A DNA stretch of 64,000 bases, taken from positions 2,728,001-2,792,000 of the forward strand of contig NZ_RJJY01000001.1 in assembly GCF_003751085.1 (NCBI RefSeq), read 5' to 3'. The position numbers and the translations under genes are program-made. Origin of the DNA: Micromonospora sp. Llam0. Its GTDB lineage: Bacteria; Actinomycetota; Actinomycetes; Mycobacteriales; Micromonosporaceae. Under the pieces are notes generated by a model. The model was not told where the DNA came from and made no database searches. It was given only the letters and a program-made list of their open reading frames with translations. Positions within the stretch are counted from its first letter, which is position 1; each line of letters starts with the position of its first letter. Below, one piece after another: positions 17,287-26,560 of the stretch.

Positions 17287-18111
17287 TCAGGCAGCCACAC
17301 CGGGTAGCCGGGCGACACACGCGTCAACGGCTCGGCTGATGAAGGCGGTGGCCGCCCGCATCTGTGGAAGCAGCCGGCCGATGATCAGCCGGTTGGTGGG
17401 CAGGGTGACCGAGACCGAGGCGTACACCATGCCGTACGGATCGACGAGCGGCACGGCGAGGGTGCTGTAGCCGACCAGCATCTCCTCCAACTCGACCGCG
17501 TACCCGTGCTGCCGTACGTCGAGCAGCTGCGCCCGCAGCGCCTCAACGGTGGCCACGCTGCGCGTCGTCGGCCGGACCAGGCCCTGCCGGTCGAAGGCGG
17601 CGAAGGCCTTTGGCGCGTCCGGGCGCAGGGCGAGGAAGAGCTTGCCGGAGGCCGAGCAACTGGCAGGCAGGCGGGCACCGACCTCGGAGTAGGTGAGCAC
17701 GTCCGCAGCCCCGGCGATCTTCTCCAGGAACATGACGTGCGTGCCGTCCGGGACGACGAGGTGCACCGTGGCGCGGGTCGCCGCGTACAGGTCGACCAGG
17801 GCGGGCCGCGACACCCGGCGCAGGATCGCCGACGCCGGGACGCGCTGGCCCAGCTCGAAGACCCTCAGCCCGAGCTGGTAGCTGCTGCCGACGCGCTCAA
17901 GCAGGCCCCAGTGGACCAGCTCCTGGGCGAGCCGGTAGCATGTCGCCTTCGACACCCCGGAGCGCTGACTCAGCTCGGTCAGCCCGAGCCGGATGGCACC
18001 CGCGCCGAAGGCCGCGAGCAGTAGCTGAGTCTTACCTAGGACGGACTTCGGGCAGCCGGTCTCGTCGTCGATCTCGGTGCCGGGCGGAATCTCGATCGCG
18101 GGGTCGGACAC
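17287..18111 (-). CDS. IclR family regulator 2
   Basis: 274 residues from the GTG at 18111, which has GAGGAG five bases ahead. The frame is open far upstream, but those residues belong to the antisense of the aldehyde dehydrogenase. The recognition helix [20 protein letters not shown] is almost the same as in IclR 3. The effector domain contains [20 protein letters not shown]. It sits between the hydratase operon (same strand) and the divergent aldehyde dehydrogenase, with a perfect copy of the palindrome in the divergent gap. It is the best candidate, with IclR 3, to bind that motif. Confidence 0.87.
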   Translation of the reverse strand: MSDPAIEIPPGTEIDDETGCPKSVLGKTQLLLAAFGAGAIRLGLTELSQRSGVSKATCYRLAQELVHWGLLERVGSSYQLGLRVFELGQRVPASAILRRVSRPALVDLYAATRATVHLVVPDGTHVMFLEKIAGAADVLTYSEVGARLPASCSASGKLFLALRPDAPKAFAAFDRQGLVRPTTRSVATVEALRAQLLDVRQHGYAVELEEMLVGYSTLAVPLVDPYGMVYASVSVTLPTNRLIIGRLLPQMRAATAFISRAVDACVARLPGVAA

Positions 18112-18224
18112 AACGACTCCTCGCACTAGGAGTGGATCTAGATCCCTAGAATAACTCTGGGTAATGACGCCGGGCCTGAGCCGTCCGGCAGAACTTTCTG
18201 CACGAACGGATCCCGACCCTGGCC

Positions 18225-18241
18225 GGTCCGGTGACCGGACC
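18225..18241. promoter_or_regulatory. Island palindrome, perfect copy
   Basis: GGTCCGGTGACCGGACC is a perfect inverted repeat apart from the central base. It lies between the IclR 2 start (18111) and the divergent aldehyde dehydrogenase start (18313). It is the best match to the motif repeated through the island, and probably the operator for both genes. Confidence 0.65.
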
Positions 18242-18312
18242 GGGCTGGTTGCCGACCGTCGAGCAAAGCAATCACTCTCGGTATTCCCGACACCCGTGAC
18301 GCGAGGAGTGCC

Positions 18313-19812
18313 ATGACCACAGATCCGGTGCTGGAGAGATTCCGTCCCGGTGCGGACTACCGGATGTTCATCGGCGGCGACTGGATCGCCGCCTCGGACT
18401 CCTTCGAGGCCGTCGATCCGAGTCTGGGCACGTCGTGGGCGGCGATCGGCAACGGCACCGCAGCCGACGTCGAGACCGCCGTCGCGGCAGCCCGCAAAGC
18501 CCTGCTCGGATGGCGTCGGTCCAGCCCCTCGACCCGGCAGGCGATCCTGGCCGCGATCGCCGACCGGATCGAGGAGAACGCCCCACTGTTCGCCCGGCTG
18601 CTGCCGACCGAGAACGGCCGGCCGGTACGCGAGGTCGGCATCGCCGACGTGCCGGCCAGCGCGGCGATCTACCGCTACTACGCCGGGCTGGCCCGCTCGC
18701 ACCGCGGCGACCAGATCCCGGTGGAGGACCCGGACAGCCTGATCTACACCGTGCGGGAGCCGCTGGGCGTGATCGCGGCGATCCTGCCGTGGAACTCTCC
18801 GCTGATCACCACGGCCAACAAGCTCGCGCCGGCCCTGGCATGCGGGAACACCGTGGTGCTCAAGCCCAGCGAGTTCGCCTCGGCAAGCGTTCTCGAGTTC
18901 GTCACGCTGATCGCCGACCTGCTGCCGCCGGGCGTGGTCAACGTGGTTACCGGCTTCGGTGCCGGAGTCGGCTCGGCGCTGGTCGGGCACCCGGACGTGG
19001 CGAAGGTGACGCTCACCGGCGGCGGTCCGACCGCTCGGGCGGTGATGGCGACCGCGGCCGGGGCGCTCACCCCGACGGCCATGGAACTGGGCGGCAAGAG
19101 CGCGATGATCGTGGCCGAGGATGCCGACCTCGGCCGGGCGGTCGCCGACGCCGCCCTCGGCATCTACCTGGCCAACGGCGAGGCGTGCATCGCGTCGTCG
19201 CGACTGCTGCTGCACGAGGGCATCGCGGTCGAGTTCCTCGACCGGCTCGCCGCGTTGGCCCGCTCGATCGTGGTCGGCGACGCGCTCGACCCGGCGACCC
19301 AGGTCGGCCCGATGGTGTCCCGGCCGCACTTCGAACGGGTGCTCGGCCATGTGCGCAAGGCCCGCGAGGAGGGCGTACGCGTGCTGGCCGGCGACGAGGA
19401 CCTCGGGCTCGCACCGGTCAACGAGAAGGGATTCTTCCTACGGCCGACACTGCTGCACGACCCGTCCGGCGCCGCCGACGTGGTGACCAGCGAGGTGTTC
19501 GGCCCGGTCACGGTCGCGGAGACCTTCGTCGACTACGACGAGGCCGTCCTGCGCGCCAACGCGACCCGGTACGGGTTGGCGGCCGGCGTGTGGACCACCG
19601 ATCTCGCGCGGGCACACCGGATCGCCGGTAGCCTCCAGGCCGGGATCGTCTGGGTGAACAAGTGGTTCGACCTGCCGGCCGGCGCGCCGATGGGCGGGGT
19701 GAAGGACAGCGGCTTCGGCCGGGAACTGTCCTGGGAGACGATGCTGGAGTACAGCGCCCCGAAGACGATCAACATCGACCTCGGCGCTCCACGGTTCCCG
19801 CTCTGGGGCTGA
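18313..19812 (+). CDS. Aldehyde dehydrogenase 1
   Basis: 499 residues of the NAD(P)-dependent aldehyde dehydrogenase superfamily. Motifs: the PWNSPLITTANKLAPALACG cofactor segment, catalytic Glu in TAMELGGKSA and catalytic Cys in NGEACIASSR. The C-terminus KDSGFGRELSWETMLEYSAP resembles enzymes acting on aromatic or alkyl aldehydes. GAGGAG is five bases before ATG 18313. It is transcribed alone, away from IclR 2, with a strong terminator after it. Likely substrate: the aldehyde made by the GMC oxidoreductases of the island (inference). Confidence 0.9.
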   Translation: MTTDPVLERFRPGADYRMFIGGDWIAASDSFEAVDPSLGTSWAAIGNGTAADVETAVAAARKALLGWRRSSPSTRQAILAAIADRIEENAPLFARLLPTENGRPVREVGIADVPASAAIYRYYAGLARSHRGDQIPVEDPDSLIYTVREPLGVIAAILPWNSPLITTANKLAPALACGNTVVLKPSEFASASVLEFVTLIADLLPPGVVNVVTGFGAGVGSALVGHPDVAKVTLTGGGPTARAVMATAAGALTPTAMELGGKSAMIVAEDADLGRAVADAALGIYLANGEACIASSRLLLHEGIAVEFLDRLAALARSIVVGDALDPATQVGPMVSRPHFERVLGHVRKAREEGVRVLAGDEDLGLAPVNEKGFFLRPTLLHDPSGAADVVTSEVFGPVTVAETFVDYDEAVLRANATRYGLAAGVWTTDLARAHRIAGSLQAGIVWVNKWFDLPAGAPMGGVKDSGFGRELSWETMLEYSAPKTINIDLGAPRFPLWG

Positions 19813-19821
19813 CCCGACGAA

Positions 19822-19851
19822 AGCGCCCCGGTCGTCGTTGACCGGGGCGCT
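19822..19851. terminator. Bidirectional terminator
   Basis: A 12-bp perfect stem, AGCGCCCCGGTC and its complement, with a 6-base loop. It lies 10 bases after the aldehyde dehydrogenase stop and 15 before the stop of the convergent binding-protein gene. Intrinsic terminators in high-GC actinomycetes often lack a U-tract, as here. Confidence 0.8.
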
Positions 19852-19865
19852 CTCGGGCTATCGGG

Positions 19866-20894
19866 TCACTTCACGCTCACCGGGATGTTCGCCAGGGTGT
19901 AGCCACGCTCGGCGGGCTCCTTGTAGTCGGCGATGTTGGACTTGTCCCAGTACTTCGCCGTCACGACGTAGTTCTTGCTGCTCGTACCCTTCTTGGCATC
20001 GTCGATCGCCTTCAGCACGCACATGCCGGTGGCGTACGCGTCCGGGTCCCAGGTGCCGGTCAGCCGGCCCTGCTTGATCGCCTCGATCGCGTCCGAGTCG
20101 CCGTTGGCGCCCTGGATGATCACGCCCTCACTGGTGCCATCGGAGATCATCAATCCAGCCTGCTGCGCCGAGGTCGAGGCACCGAGCGCGGTCGCGTCGT
20201 TGTACGCCCACACCGCGTCGACGTCCTTGTACTTGGTGAACAGGTCGGCGGTCAGCGCCGCCGCCTCGGCCGAGGTGTCCTTGGTGTTGTCGGTCTGGTT
20301 GACGATGGTCAGCCCGGCCGCCGTCGCCGCATCGCTGAAGCACTTGACGTTCTGCTGGATCGACGGCACCGGCGGACCGCCCATCACGATCACCTTGCCG
20401 CCCGGGCGTGCCGTGGCGATCTGCTTGGCCGCCTGCTTGAACGGCGCGTCCTCGCTGTCGCAGAGATTGAAGCCCCACCACACGGTCGAGGTGACGTTCT
20501 GGCCGGTCGAGTTGACCCCGATGACCGGGATGTTGGCGTCCTTCGCCCGGGCGTACGCGCCCTCCATGGCGCCCGCGTCGAGTGCCCACAGGCCGATTCC
20601 GGCGACGTTCTGCTGGATCATGGTCTGCACGTTGGACACCTGCGCGTCGGGCGAGAGGTTCGCGTCCACGACGCTCACGGTCCAGCCGAGTTCCTTCGCG
20701 GCGAGATTGAGGCCATCGGTGAGCAGCGCCTGGCTCGGTTGGGAGGCGACCGGGCTGGAGTAGCCGATCTTCAGCCCGCTCGTGCCACCGGGCGACTCGG
20801 GGTCGTCGGCATCGCCGCAGGCGGCGGTGACGGCCAGGACAGCGACGGCGCCAAGGGCGATCACGGGGGTCAGTTTCCGTCGGGAAATGCGCAT
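19866..20894 (-). CDS. ABC transporter substrate-binding lipoprotein (ribose/PBP1 type)
   Basis: 342 residues. Signal peptide with lipobox (VIALGAVAVLAVTAACGDAD, lipidated Cys near residue 26), then a type 1 periplasmic-binding fold (GLKIGYSSPVASQPSQALLT, GIGLWALDAGAMEGAYARAK, VDAVWAYNDATALGASTSAQ). GGAGG precedes ATG 20894. It belongs to the same unit as the ATPase, permease and GMC oxidoreductase upstream. Ribose-type systems are also used for aromatic and other non-sugar solutes, so the context suggests import of the island substrate. It is the last gene, and the terminator at 19822-19851 follows. Confidence 0.88.
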   Translation of the reverse strand: MRISRRKLTPVIALGAVAVLAVTAACGDADDPESPGGTSGLKIGYSSPVASQPSQALLTDGLNLAAKELGWTVSVVDANLSPDAQVSNVQTMIQQNVAGIGLWALDAGAMEGAYARAKDANIPVIGVNSTGQNVTSTVWWGFNLCDSEDAPFKQAAKQIATARPGGKVIVMGGPPVPSIQQNVKCFSDAATAAGLTIVNQTDNTKDTSAEAAALTADLFTKYKDVDAVWAYNDATALGASTSAQQAGLMISDGTSEGVIIQGANGDSDAIEAIKQGRLTGTWDPDAYATGMCVLKAIDDAKKGTSSKNYVVTAKYWDKSNIADYKEPAERGYTLANIPVSVK

Positions 20895-20949
20895 GGTTGT
20901 ACCTCCAGAGGGGTGCAGATCGCCGTGCTGCCGGATCGGCCCGGCACCA

Positions 20950-22923
20950 TCAGCGCGGTGAGGCAAAGTCGGTGGTGACTGGTCGGCCGGTCAAGGTCGG
21001 CGTCATGGACCGGACCAGGGCGGACGCGGTCCGCTCGGCCAGCGCCATGACAGTGATCATCGGATTGACGCCGGGCGCGGTCGGCAGCGCGGATGCGTCA
21101 CCGATCCAGACCCCAGCGGTGTCGTGCAACTGGCCCCAGCCGTCGGCCACCGAGGTGGCCGGGTCGGCACCGAGCCGGCAGGAGCCCATCTGGTGGGCCG
21201 AGAAAGCGGTGTGGTCGCCGATCGGCGAGTCGGCCAGCCGGCTCAGATACGCCTCGAAGTCCTCGCCGCGTCGCCAACGCTTGTCACTCCAATGGAAGGT
21301 GAAGATCTCGATGGCCCCGGCCGCACGGTGCATGCGGGCCAGTTCGGTATGCGCGCGGACGGCGATCTCGTGGTCGACCGGGTCGTCGAGGTTCCAGTGC
21401 ACCGCCGCCCGGCCGTCGGCGTCCAGGTACACCTGCCCGCTGCCGTGGTCGTGCGACACGCCGTGCCAGGTGGCGTAGTAAGGCAGGTTCCGTAACTGGT
21501 CGCGGGTGGTCCGGCCGTCCACGAACGGCGACTGGCCGGCCCATGTGCCGGGGTTGAGGGCCAGGCTCTCCACCAGGAACCCGCCGCCCCTCACGACCTG
21601 GGTCAGGTCGAAGCTGACCGCCGACTGGATCTGGCCGTGCCAGGCCTGGATCGGCTCCTCGTACCGGCCGGTGACGATCCACGCGGGGTGCAGGGTCAGG
21701 TGACGGCCGACGGCGGGGCCGCCGATGCCCGAGCGCAGCAGCACCGCAGGCGACTCGATGCCACCGGCGGCCAGCACGACGGTCCGAGCGCCGACGGTGA
21801 GCGCGCACGGTCCGGTATCGGTGGCGGCGGTCGCCTCGACGCCGGTGGCCCGCCCGCCCGCGGTGGTGATCCGGTCGACGTGGGCACCGGTGACGATGCG
21901 GGCGCCGGCGTCCACCGCGTCCCGCAGGTACGTGTGCAGCGTCGACCGCTTGCTGCCCTGCTGGCACCCGGCGTTGCAGTAGCCGCAGAGCCCGGAGTCG
22001 TCGTCCGGTGCCGCGTTGCGGGGCAGCCGCTCGTGACGGTAACCCAGCGATGCCAGCCCGGTGATCATCGCCCGGGTGTTGGCGTTGTACGTGGTGGCGT
22101 CAGTGTTCACCCCGATCCGGTCCCAGACCAGGTCGGTGAACCTGTCGAAGTCCGGCCCGTCCAGGCCGGTGAGCCCCTGTTCGGTCCACAACTCCCGGAT
22201 GTGCTGCGGGGTACGCAGACAGACCATCGAGTTGATCACTGTGCCGCCGCCAAGGGTGGCCCCGGCCAGCAGACCCATCTGCCCGGACGTCGACCACATC
22301 GAGCCGCCGCGCAGGAACATTGCCGCGCCGAGCGAGTCGATCTGCCGGAAGTCGGCCTCGTTGCGGTATTGCGCGGCCTCGAGCACCAGCACGGAGAGCC
22401 CGGCCTGGGCGGCCCGCGCGGCGACGATCGAGCCGCCCGCCCCGGACCCGATCACCACGACATCCGCGTCCAGGCTCGCCGTGCCGGCCGGCAGCGGCAG
22501 CACGGGCAGTGTTTTCGGGGTGTTCGGCGGCGCGCTGCCCGGGCCCGGGTAGCCCAGCGCCGGCCAGGTCGGGTTGACGCCGCTGTCGTCGACCGCACCG
22601 ACGAAGGTCGCCAGGGTCATCGCCTTGAGCTGGCGCACGGCCAACCGCAGCCGCATCGACTCGTCCGCCACCGCCCGCAGTGTGGCGGTGCGAGTCTCGA
22701 GCGACGCTTGCGCGAACGCCGGCCCGAGTCTGGTCACCAGGTCGGCGACCGCACCGCGGGTGAGCGCGTCGAGCGAACCCACCGCAGTGGCGACAGCCGC
22801 GTCGATGCCGCGAGCCGCCGCACCGTCACGGTAGTAGGTGACCGTGGCCTCGTCGGCGCCGTCGGGGGCAGTCAGCGACGGCGCGAACGTGTCGCACACG
22901 GCGCGGACGATCTCGGTGGTCAT
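20950..22923 (-). CDS. GMC oxidoreductase 1 (long-chain-alcohol-oxidase-like)
   Basis: 657 residues. Residues 1-~130 are the helical N-terminal domain seen in plant and bacterial FAO-type alcohol oxidases (IVRAVCDTFAPSLTAPDGAD). The FAD fold is VVVIGSGAGGSIVAARAAQA near 155. Next come the GMC signature GGGTVINSMVCLRTPQHIRE, a cysteine-rich CGYCNAGCQQGSK and the C-terminal His/Asn pair region SAHQMGSCRLGADPATSVAD with GVNPMITVMAL. It would oxidise an alcohol to the aldehyde. ATG 22923 overlaps the permease stop, so the oxidase is embedded in the importer operon. It is paralogous to the second GMC gene at 26557. Confidence 0.88.
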   Translation of the reverse strand: MTTEIVRAVCDTFAPSLTAPDGADEATVTYYRDGAAARGIDAAVATAVGSLDALTRGAVADLVTRLGPAFAQASLETRTATLRAVADESMRLRLAVRQLKAMTLATFVGAVDDSGVNPTWPALGYPGPGSAPPNTPKTLPVLPLPAGTASLDADVVVIGSGAGGSIVAARAAQAGLSVLVLEAAQYRNEADFRQIDSLGAAMFLRGGSMWSTSGQMGLLAGATLGGGTVINSMVCLRTPQHIRELWTEQGLTGLDGPDFDRFTDLVWDRIGVNTDATTYNANTRAMITGLASLGYRHERLPRNAAPDDDSGLCGYCNAGCQQGSKRSTLHTYLRDAVDAGARIVTGAHVDRITTAGGRATGVEATAATDTGPCALTVGARTVVLAAGGIESPAVLLRSGIGGPAVGRHLTLHPAWIVTGRYEEPIQAWHGQIQSAVSFDLTQVVRGGGFLVESLALNPGTWAGQSPFVDGRTTRDQLRNLPYYATWHGVSHDHGSGQVYLDADGRAAVHWNLDDPVDHEIAVRAHTELARMHRAAGAIEIFTFHWSDKRWRRGEDFEAYLSRLADSPIGDHTAFSAHQMGSCRLGADPATSVADGWGQLHDTAGVWIGDASALPTAPGVNPMITVMALAERTASALVRSMTPTLTGRPVTTDFASPR

Positions 22924-24008
22924 GCGGTCTCCGTCTCTCGCGCTGTGGCCGGCTTCCTGGTCCGGTTGAACCTGAGCCAGCCGCGGTCGCGGGCGACGCC
23001 GAGCGTCACCGCGAGGATGAGCACCACGCCGTTGACCGTGCCCCGCCAGAAGGTGGACACGTCGCTGAGCGTCAGCCCGTTCTGGATCACGCCGAGAAAC
23101 AGCACGCCCAGCACCGTGCCGCCAACCCCGCCCTCACCGCCGGTGTACGAGGTGCCGCCGATCAGCACCGCGGCCACGACCGTGAGCAGCAGGGTCGAGT
23201 CGACGCCGGGACCGGCGCCGGTGAGCCGGCCGACCTGGATCAGGCTGGCGACCGCCGCGGCCAGGCCGGCGATCAGGAACACGCTGAGGGTGGTCCGGGC
23301 GACGTTGACACCGTTGAGCCGGGCCGCTTCCCGGTTCGAACCGAGGGCGTACACGCTGCGCCCGAATGTGGTGTAGCGCAACGCCAGCGCGGCGACGACC
23401 ACCAGCACCACGTCGAAGATCAACAGGTACGGAACTCCGCCCACGCCGCCGTTGGTGATCTTGTAGATCGGTTGGAAACCGGGCATCGAGAACACGTTGA
23501 TCGTCCTGCCCTGGGTCATCACCAGCGCCGCGCTCGCGAAGATCGAGAGCGTGCCGAGGGTGACGACCAAGAACGAGACCTTCACGTACGCGATGAGCAC
23601 CCCGTTGATCACGCCCAGCAACAGGCCCACGAGCAACGCCCCGGCGACCGCGGTCAGGGCACCCTGGCCGTGCTGCAGCAGCAGGCCGTACGTCATGCCG
23701 GTGACCGCCGCCGCCGAGGCGGTGGAGAGGTCGAGCGCGCCCGAGATGATCACGAAGGTCGCGCCCACCGCCAGCACCAGGATGACGCTGTTGCTGGCCA
23801 CGATATTCGTGATGTTTCCCCAGGTGGGAAAGATTGGCTGGGTGATGCTCAGGTAGAGGCAGAGCAGGATCAGGCCGGCCAGCACGCCGGTGCTCCGGGC
23901 GGAGGCCCGCCACAGACTCGTCAGCCGGCCGGTGGCGCCCGCCGGCCGGTGGGCCGGCGCCGGCGCGGTCACCGGCTCGTCCGGACGGGTCGTGGTGTCA
24001 TGGCTCAT
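22920..24008 (-). CDS. ABC transporter permease (RbsC-like)
   Basis: 362 residues with about nine or ten hydrophobic helices (e.g. LILLCLYLSITQPIFPTWGN, SVILVLAVGATFVIISGALD) and the BPD-transp-2 signatures ISGALDLSTASAAAVTG and LIGGTSYTGGEGGVGGTVLG. It forms the channel with the RbsA-like ATPase. Four-base overlaps link it to the ATPase upstream and to GMC oxidoreductase 1 downstream. Confidence 0.9.
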   Translation of the reverse strand: MSHDTTTRPDEPVTAPAPAHRPAGATGRLTSLWRASARSTGVLAGLILLCLYLSITQPIFPTWGNITNIVASNSVILVLAVGATFVIISGALDLSTASAAAVTGMTYGLLLQHGQGALTAVAGALLVGLLLGVINGVLIAYVKVSFLVVTLGTLSIFASAALVMTQGRTINVFSMPGFQPIYKITNGGVGGVPYLLIFDVVLVVVAALALRYTTFGRSVYALGSNREAARLNGVNVARTTLSVFLIAGLAAAVASLIQVGRLTGAGPGVDSTLLLTVVAAVLIGGTSYTGGEGGVGGTVLGVLFLGVIQNGLTLSDVSTFWRGTVNGVVLILAVTLGVARDRGWLRFNRTRKPATARETETA

Positions 24009-25531
24009 GCCGCTTCTCCGGATTCGTCGCCGTGGAGGTGGCCACTGACCGCGATCGCGTTCAGCGCCTGTTCCGTGAGGTCGTCGCCGTCGACCTCGCC
24101 GTGCACCCGGCCCTGGAAACAGACCAGCACCCGGTCGGCCAGGCCGATCAACTCGGGCAGCTCGGAACTGACGATCACGAGAGCCGCTCCGCTCTCAGCC
24201 AGCCGCTGCAACAGGGCGTAGATCTGACTTTTCGAGCCGACGTCCACCCCGCGGGTCGGCTCGCTGAGCACATACACCGCACAGCCGAGCGCGAAGATGC
24301 GGCCCAGAACCACCTTCTGCTGGTTGCCGCCGGAAAGCTGGGTGACCAGCTTGGCCGGCGAGGACGTCCGCACGCCGTACTCGTCGATCGCCGCACGGAC
24401 CCGGCGCCGCTCCGCCCGGCTGCGCACCACACCGAACCGGGACAGGGTCGGCAGCCAGGTCAGCGTCATGTTGTGGGCGACGCTGCGGGTCGGCAGCAGA
24501 GCGGCACGCTTGCGGTCGTCGGGAACCAGACCGATACCGGCCCGCAGCGAGCGGCGCGGATCGCCCAGCACGACCCGCTCACCGTTGACCCGGACCTGGC
24601 CGGTGGCCGCGATGGCCCCACCCAGCGCCATGGCGATCTCGGCCTTGCCGGAGCCGACCAGGCCGGCGATGCCGACGATCTCGCCGCTGCGCACCTGGAA
24701 CGACGTCGGTGCCAGCGAGCCGTCGACCGAGGCCAGGTCCCGGACCTCAAGCACGACCTCGCCCGGAGTCGCCGTCCGGCTGCCGTAGTAGTCGTTGAGT
24801 TCGCGGCCGACCATCATGTGCACGAGCCGCGACTCCGGCGTCTCCGGCAGCGGCACACGGCCGACCATCCGGCCGTCCCGCAGCACCGCCGCGGCACCCG
24901 CCGCCGCGTACAGCTCCGGCATCCGGTGCGAGATCATCAGCACCGCGACGCCGCGCAGGGCCTGTTCCCGGACCAGTTCCAGCAGGCGCGCGGTGGCACT
25001 CTCGGAGAGCGAACTGGTCGCCTCGTCGAGGATGAGCAGCCGGGCCCGCGCGGAGATCGCACGGGCGATCTCGACCTCCTGCTGCAGTTCCACCGACAGA
25101 TCGCCGACCCGCGCCCCCACGTCGACGTGCACGCTGAGCGCGTCCAACTCTTCCCGCGCCCTGGCGTGCACCGTGGGCCAGTCGACGATCCCGCCGCGTC
25201 GCGGCAGCCGCCCCAGGAAGACATTCTCGGCGACGGTCAGGTGCGGGGCCAGCGTCAGTTCCTGGCTGATCATCACGATGCCGAGTCGCAGCGCGGTGGC
25301 CGGGTTGGCGATGACCATGGGCTGGCCGTCGACCAGGACCGTCCCACCGTCCGGCTGCTCCACCCCACCAATGATCTTCGAGAGGGTCGACTTGCCGGAG
25401 CCGTTCTCCCCCGTCAGCGCCAACACCTCGCCCGGGCGGACGGTCAGGCTGACATCGTCGAGGGCCAGCACGCCGGGATAGCGCTTGGAAACGCCACGAA
25501 CCTCAACCACAGGCGCCGCACCTTCGTTCAT
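24005..25531 (-). CDS. ABC transporter ATP-binding protein, two-domain (RbsA-like)
   Basis: 508 residues with two nucleotide-binding domains. The first has Walker A GENGSGKST and the ABC signature region LSVELQQEVEIARAISARAR; the second has the degenerate Walker A GLVGSGKAE and LSGGNQQKVVLGRIFALGCA, as usual for RbsA/XylG. ATG 25531 is preferred over 25567 because AGGGAGG lies directly ahead. It is the first gene of the importer operon. Two palindromes (25627 and 25654) occupy the divergent promoter region shared with the hydrolase on the other strand. Confidence 0.9.
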   Translation of the reverse strand: MNEGAAPVVEVRGVSKRYPGVLALDDVSLTVRPGEVLALTGENGSGKSTLSKIIGGVEQPDGGTVLVDGQPMVIANPATALRLGIVMISQELTLAPHLTVAENVFLGRLPRRGGIVDWPTVHARAREELDALSVHVDVGARVGDLSVELQQEVEIARAISARARLLILDEATSSLSESATARLLELVREQALRGVAVLMISHRMPELYAAAGAAAVLRDGRMVGRVPLPETPESRLVHMMVGRELNDYYGSRTATPGEVVLEVRDLASVDGSLAPTSFQVRSGEIVGIAGLVGSGKAEIAMALGGAIAATGQVRVNGERVVLGDPRRSLRAGIGLVPDDRKRAALLPTRSVAHNMTLTWLPTLSRFGVVRSRAERRRVRAAIDEYGVRTSSPAKLVTQLSGGNQQKVVLGRIFALGCAVYVLSEPTRGVDVGSKSQIYALLQRLAESGAALVIVSSELPELIGLADRVLVCFQGRVHGEVDGDDLTEQALNAIAVSGHLHGDESGEAA

Positions 25532-25626
25532 CCGCGTACCTCCCTGGGGCTGGGCCGGCGAGTTCATCCGCCGGCTACCGGATTGGCGTCACCCTGGCAC
25601 CGGGAGGTTGCCGCAAGTAGCAACCC

Positions 25627-25643
25627 GGTCCGCTGAACGAACT
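25627..25643. promoter_or_regulatory. Island palindrome, importer/hydrolase divergent promoter, site 1
   Basis: GGTCCGCTGAACGAACT, half-sites GGTCCG / CGAACT. It is 27 bases centre to centre from site 2, between the divergent starts at 25531 and 25748. Proposed IclR operator. Confidence 0.55.
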
Positions 25644-25653
25644 GGTCACACCG

Positions 25654-25670
25654 GGTTCGGTGAACGGACC
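25654..25670. promoter_or_regulatory. Island palindrome, importer/hydrolase divergent promoter, site 2
   Basis: GGTTCGGTGAACGGACC, half-sites GGTTCG / CGGACC around GTGAA, one of the better copies of the motif. It lies 78 bases before the alpha/beta-hydrolase start. Confidence 0.6.
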
Positions 25671-25747
25671 GTTCGACGGGCGTGACGGACGCCGAAGCGG
25701 TCAAGTGGTGGCAGCACGTGACCCGGACCACCCTGGGAGGACGCCCG

Positions 25748-26560
25748 ATGACCCCTGTGCCGACCCGCGGCTATGCGGGCACGCCGCACGGCCAGATGCA
25801 CTACGCCGAGCTGGGTGAGGGACCCGCAGTCCTGCTGTTGCACCAGACGCCCCGCTCCTACGACGAGTTCCGCGAGGTGCAACCGCTGCTCGCCGGCGGC
25901 CATCGGGTGATCGCGATGGACATGCGTGGCTTCGGGTTGAGCGCACCGCTACCCGCGCCACAGACCATCGAGGCCATCGCCGAGGGCGCGTTCGCACTGC
26001 TCGACGCGCTCGGCGAGAACCAGGCGGTGGTACTCGGGCACCACACCGGGGGCGCGGTCGCCATCGAGATGGCCGCCTCCGCGCCGGACCGGGTGCCCGC
26101 GCTCGTGCTGTCCTCGGCGCCCTGGACCGACGCGGCATACCGCGAGGCCCACGCGGGCGGACCCGGCGTGGACGAGGCCGAGACCGCCGTCGACGGCACA
26201 CATCTGACCACGCTGTGGGCGCTCCGCCAGCCGTACTACCCCGCCGACCGGCCCGACCTGCTCGACCGGTTCATCCGCGACGCGCTCGCCCCCGGTGTCG
26301 ACCCGGCCGAGGGACACCTCGCCTGTTCCCGGTACGTGATGGAGGACCGGATCGGCAGGATCGAGGCGCCGACGCTGCTCCTCGGCGCCTCCGACGACCC
26401 CTTCGCGCTGCCCGACGTGGAACGGCTGCGCGCCAAGCTCACCGGTGCCGCGCGCGTCGAGGTCGCGGTCGTCGACGGCGGGACCATCCCGCTGATGGAA
26501 CAGAAGGCACCCGAGGTGGCCGAGATCGTGCTCGCGTTTCTAAGAAGAGGTACGTGGTGA
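25748..26560 (+). CDS. Alpha/beta-hydrolase with a His at the nucleophile elbow
   Basis: 270 residues of the alpha/beta-hydrolase fold: oxyanion region LLLHQTPRSYDEF and elbow VVLGHHTGGAVAIEMA. The nucleophile position of G-x-S-x-G is His99, so the usual Ser (or Asp) is absent. Late acid and base motifs are also weak (LLLGASDDPFALPDVERL; no clear C-terminal GH). It may be a C-C hydrolase or cofactor-less enzyme that needs no nucleophile, or a catalytically altered member. GGGAGG is seven bases before ATG 25748. Its stop overlaps the GTG of GMC oxidoreductase 2 (GTGA), so the two are co-translated. Confidence 0.8.
   Translation: MTPVPTRGYAGTPHGQMHYAELGEGPAVLLLHQTPRSYDEFREVQPLLAGGHRVIAMDMRGFGLSAPLPAPQTIEAIAEGAFALLDALGENQAVVLGHHTGGAVAIEMAASAPDRVPALVLSSAPWTDAAYREAHAGGPGVDEAETAVDGTHLTTLWALRQPYYPADRPDLLDRFIRDALAPGVDPAEGHLACSRYVMEDRIGRIEAPTLLLGASDDPFALPDVERLRAKLTGAARVEVAVVDGGTIPLMEQKAPEVAEIVLAFLRRGTW

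Noticed and set aside
17287..19350. A 687-codon extension of IclR 2 upstream over the aldehyde dehydrogenase
   Set aside because: Residues before the GTG at 18111 are antisense to the dehydrogenase. A good ribosome site supports the short form.
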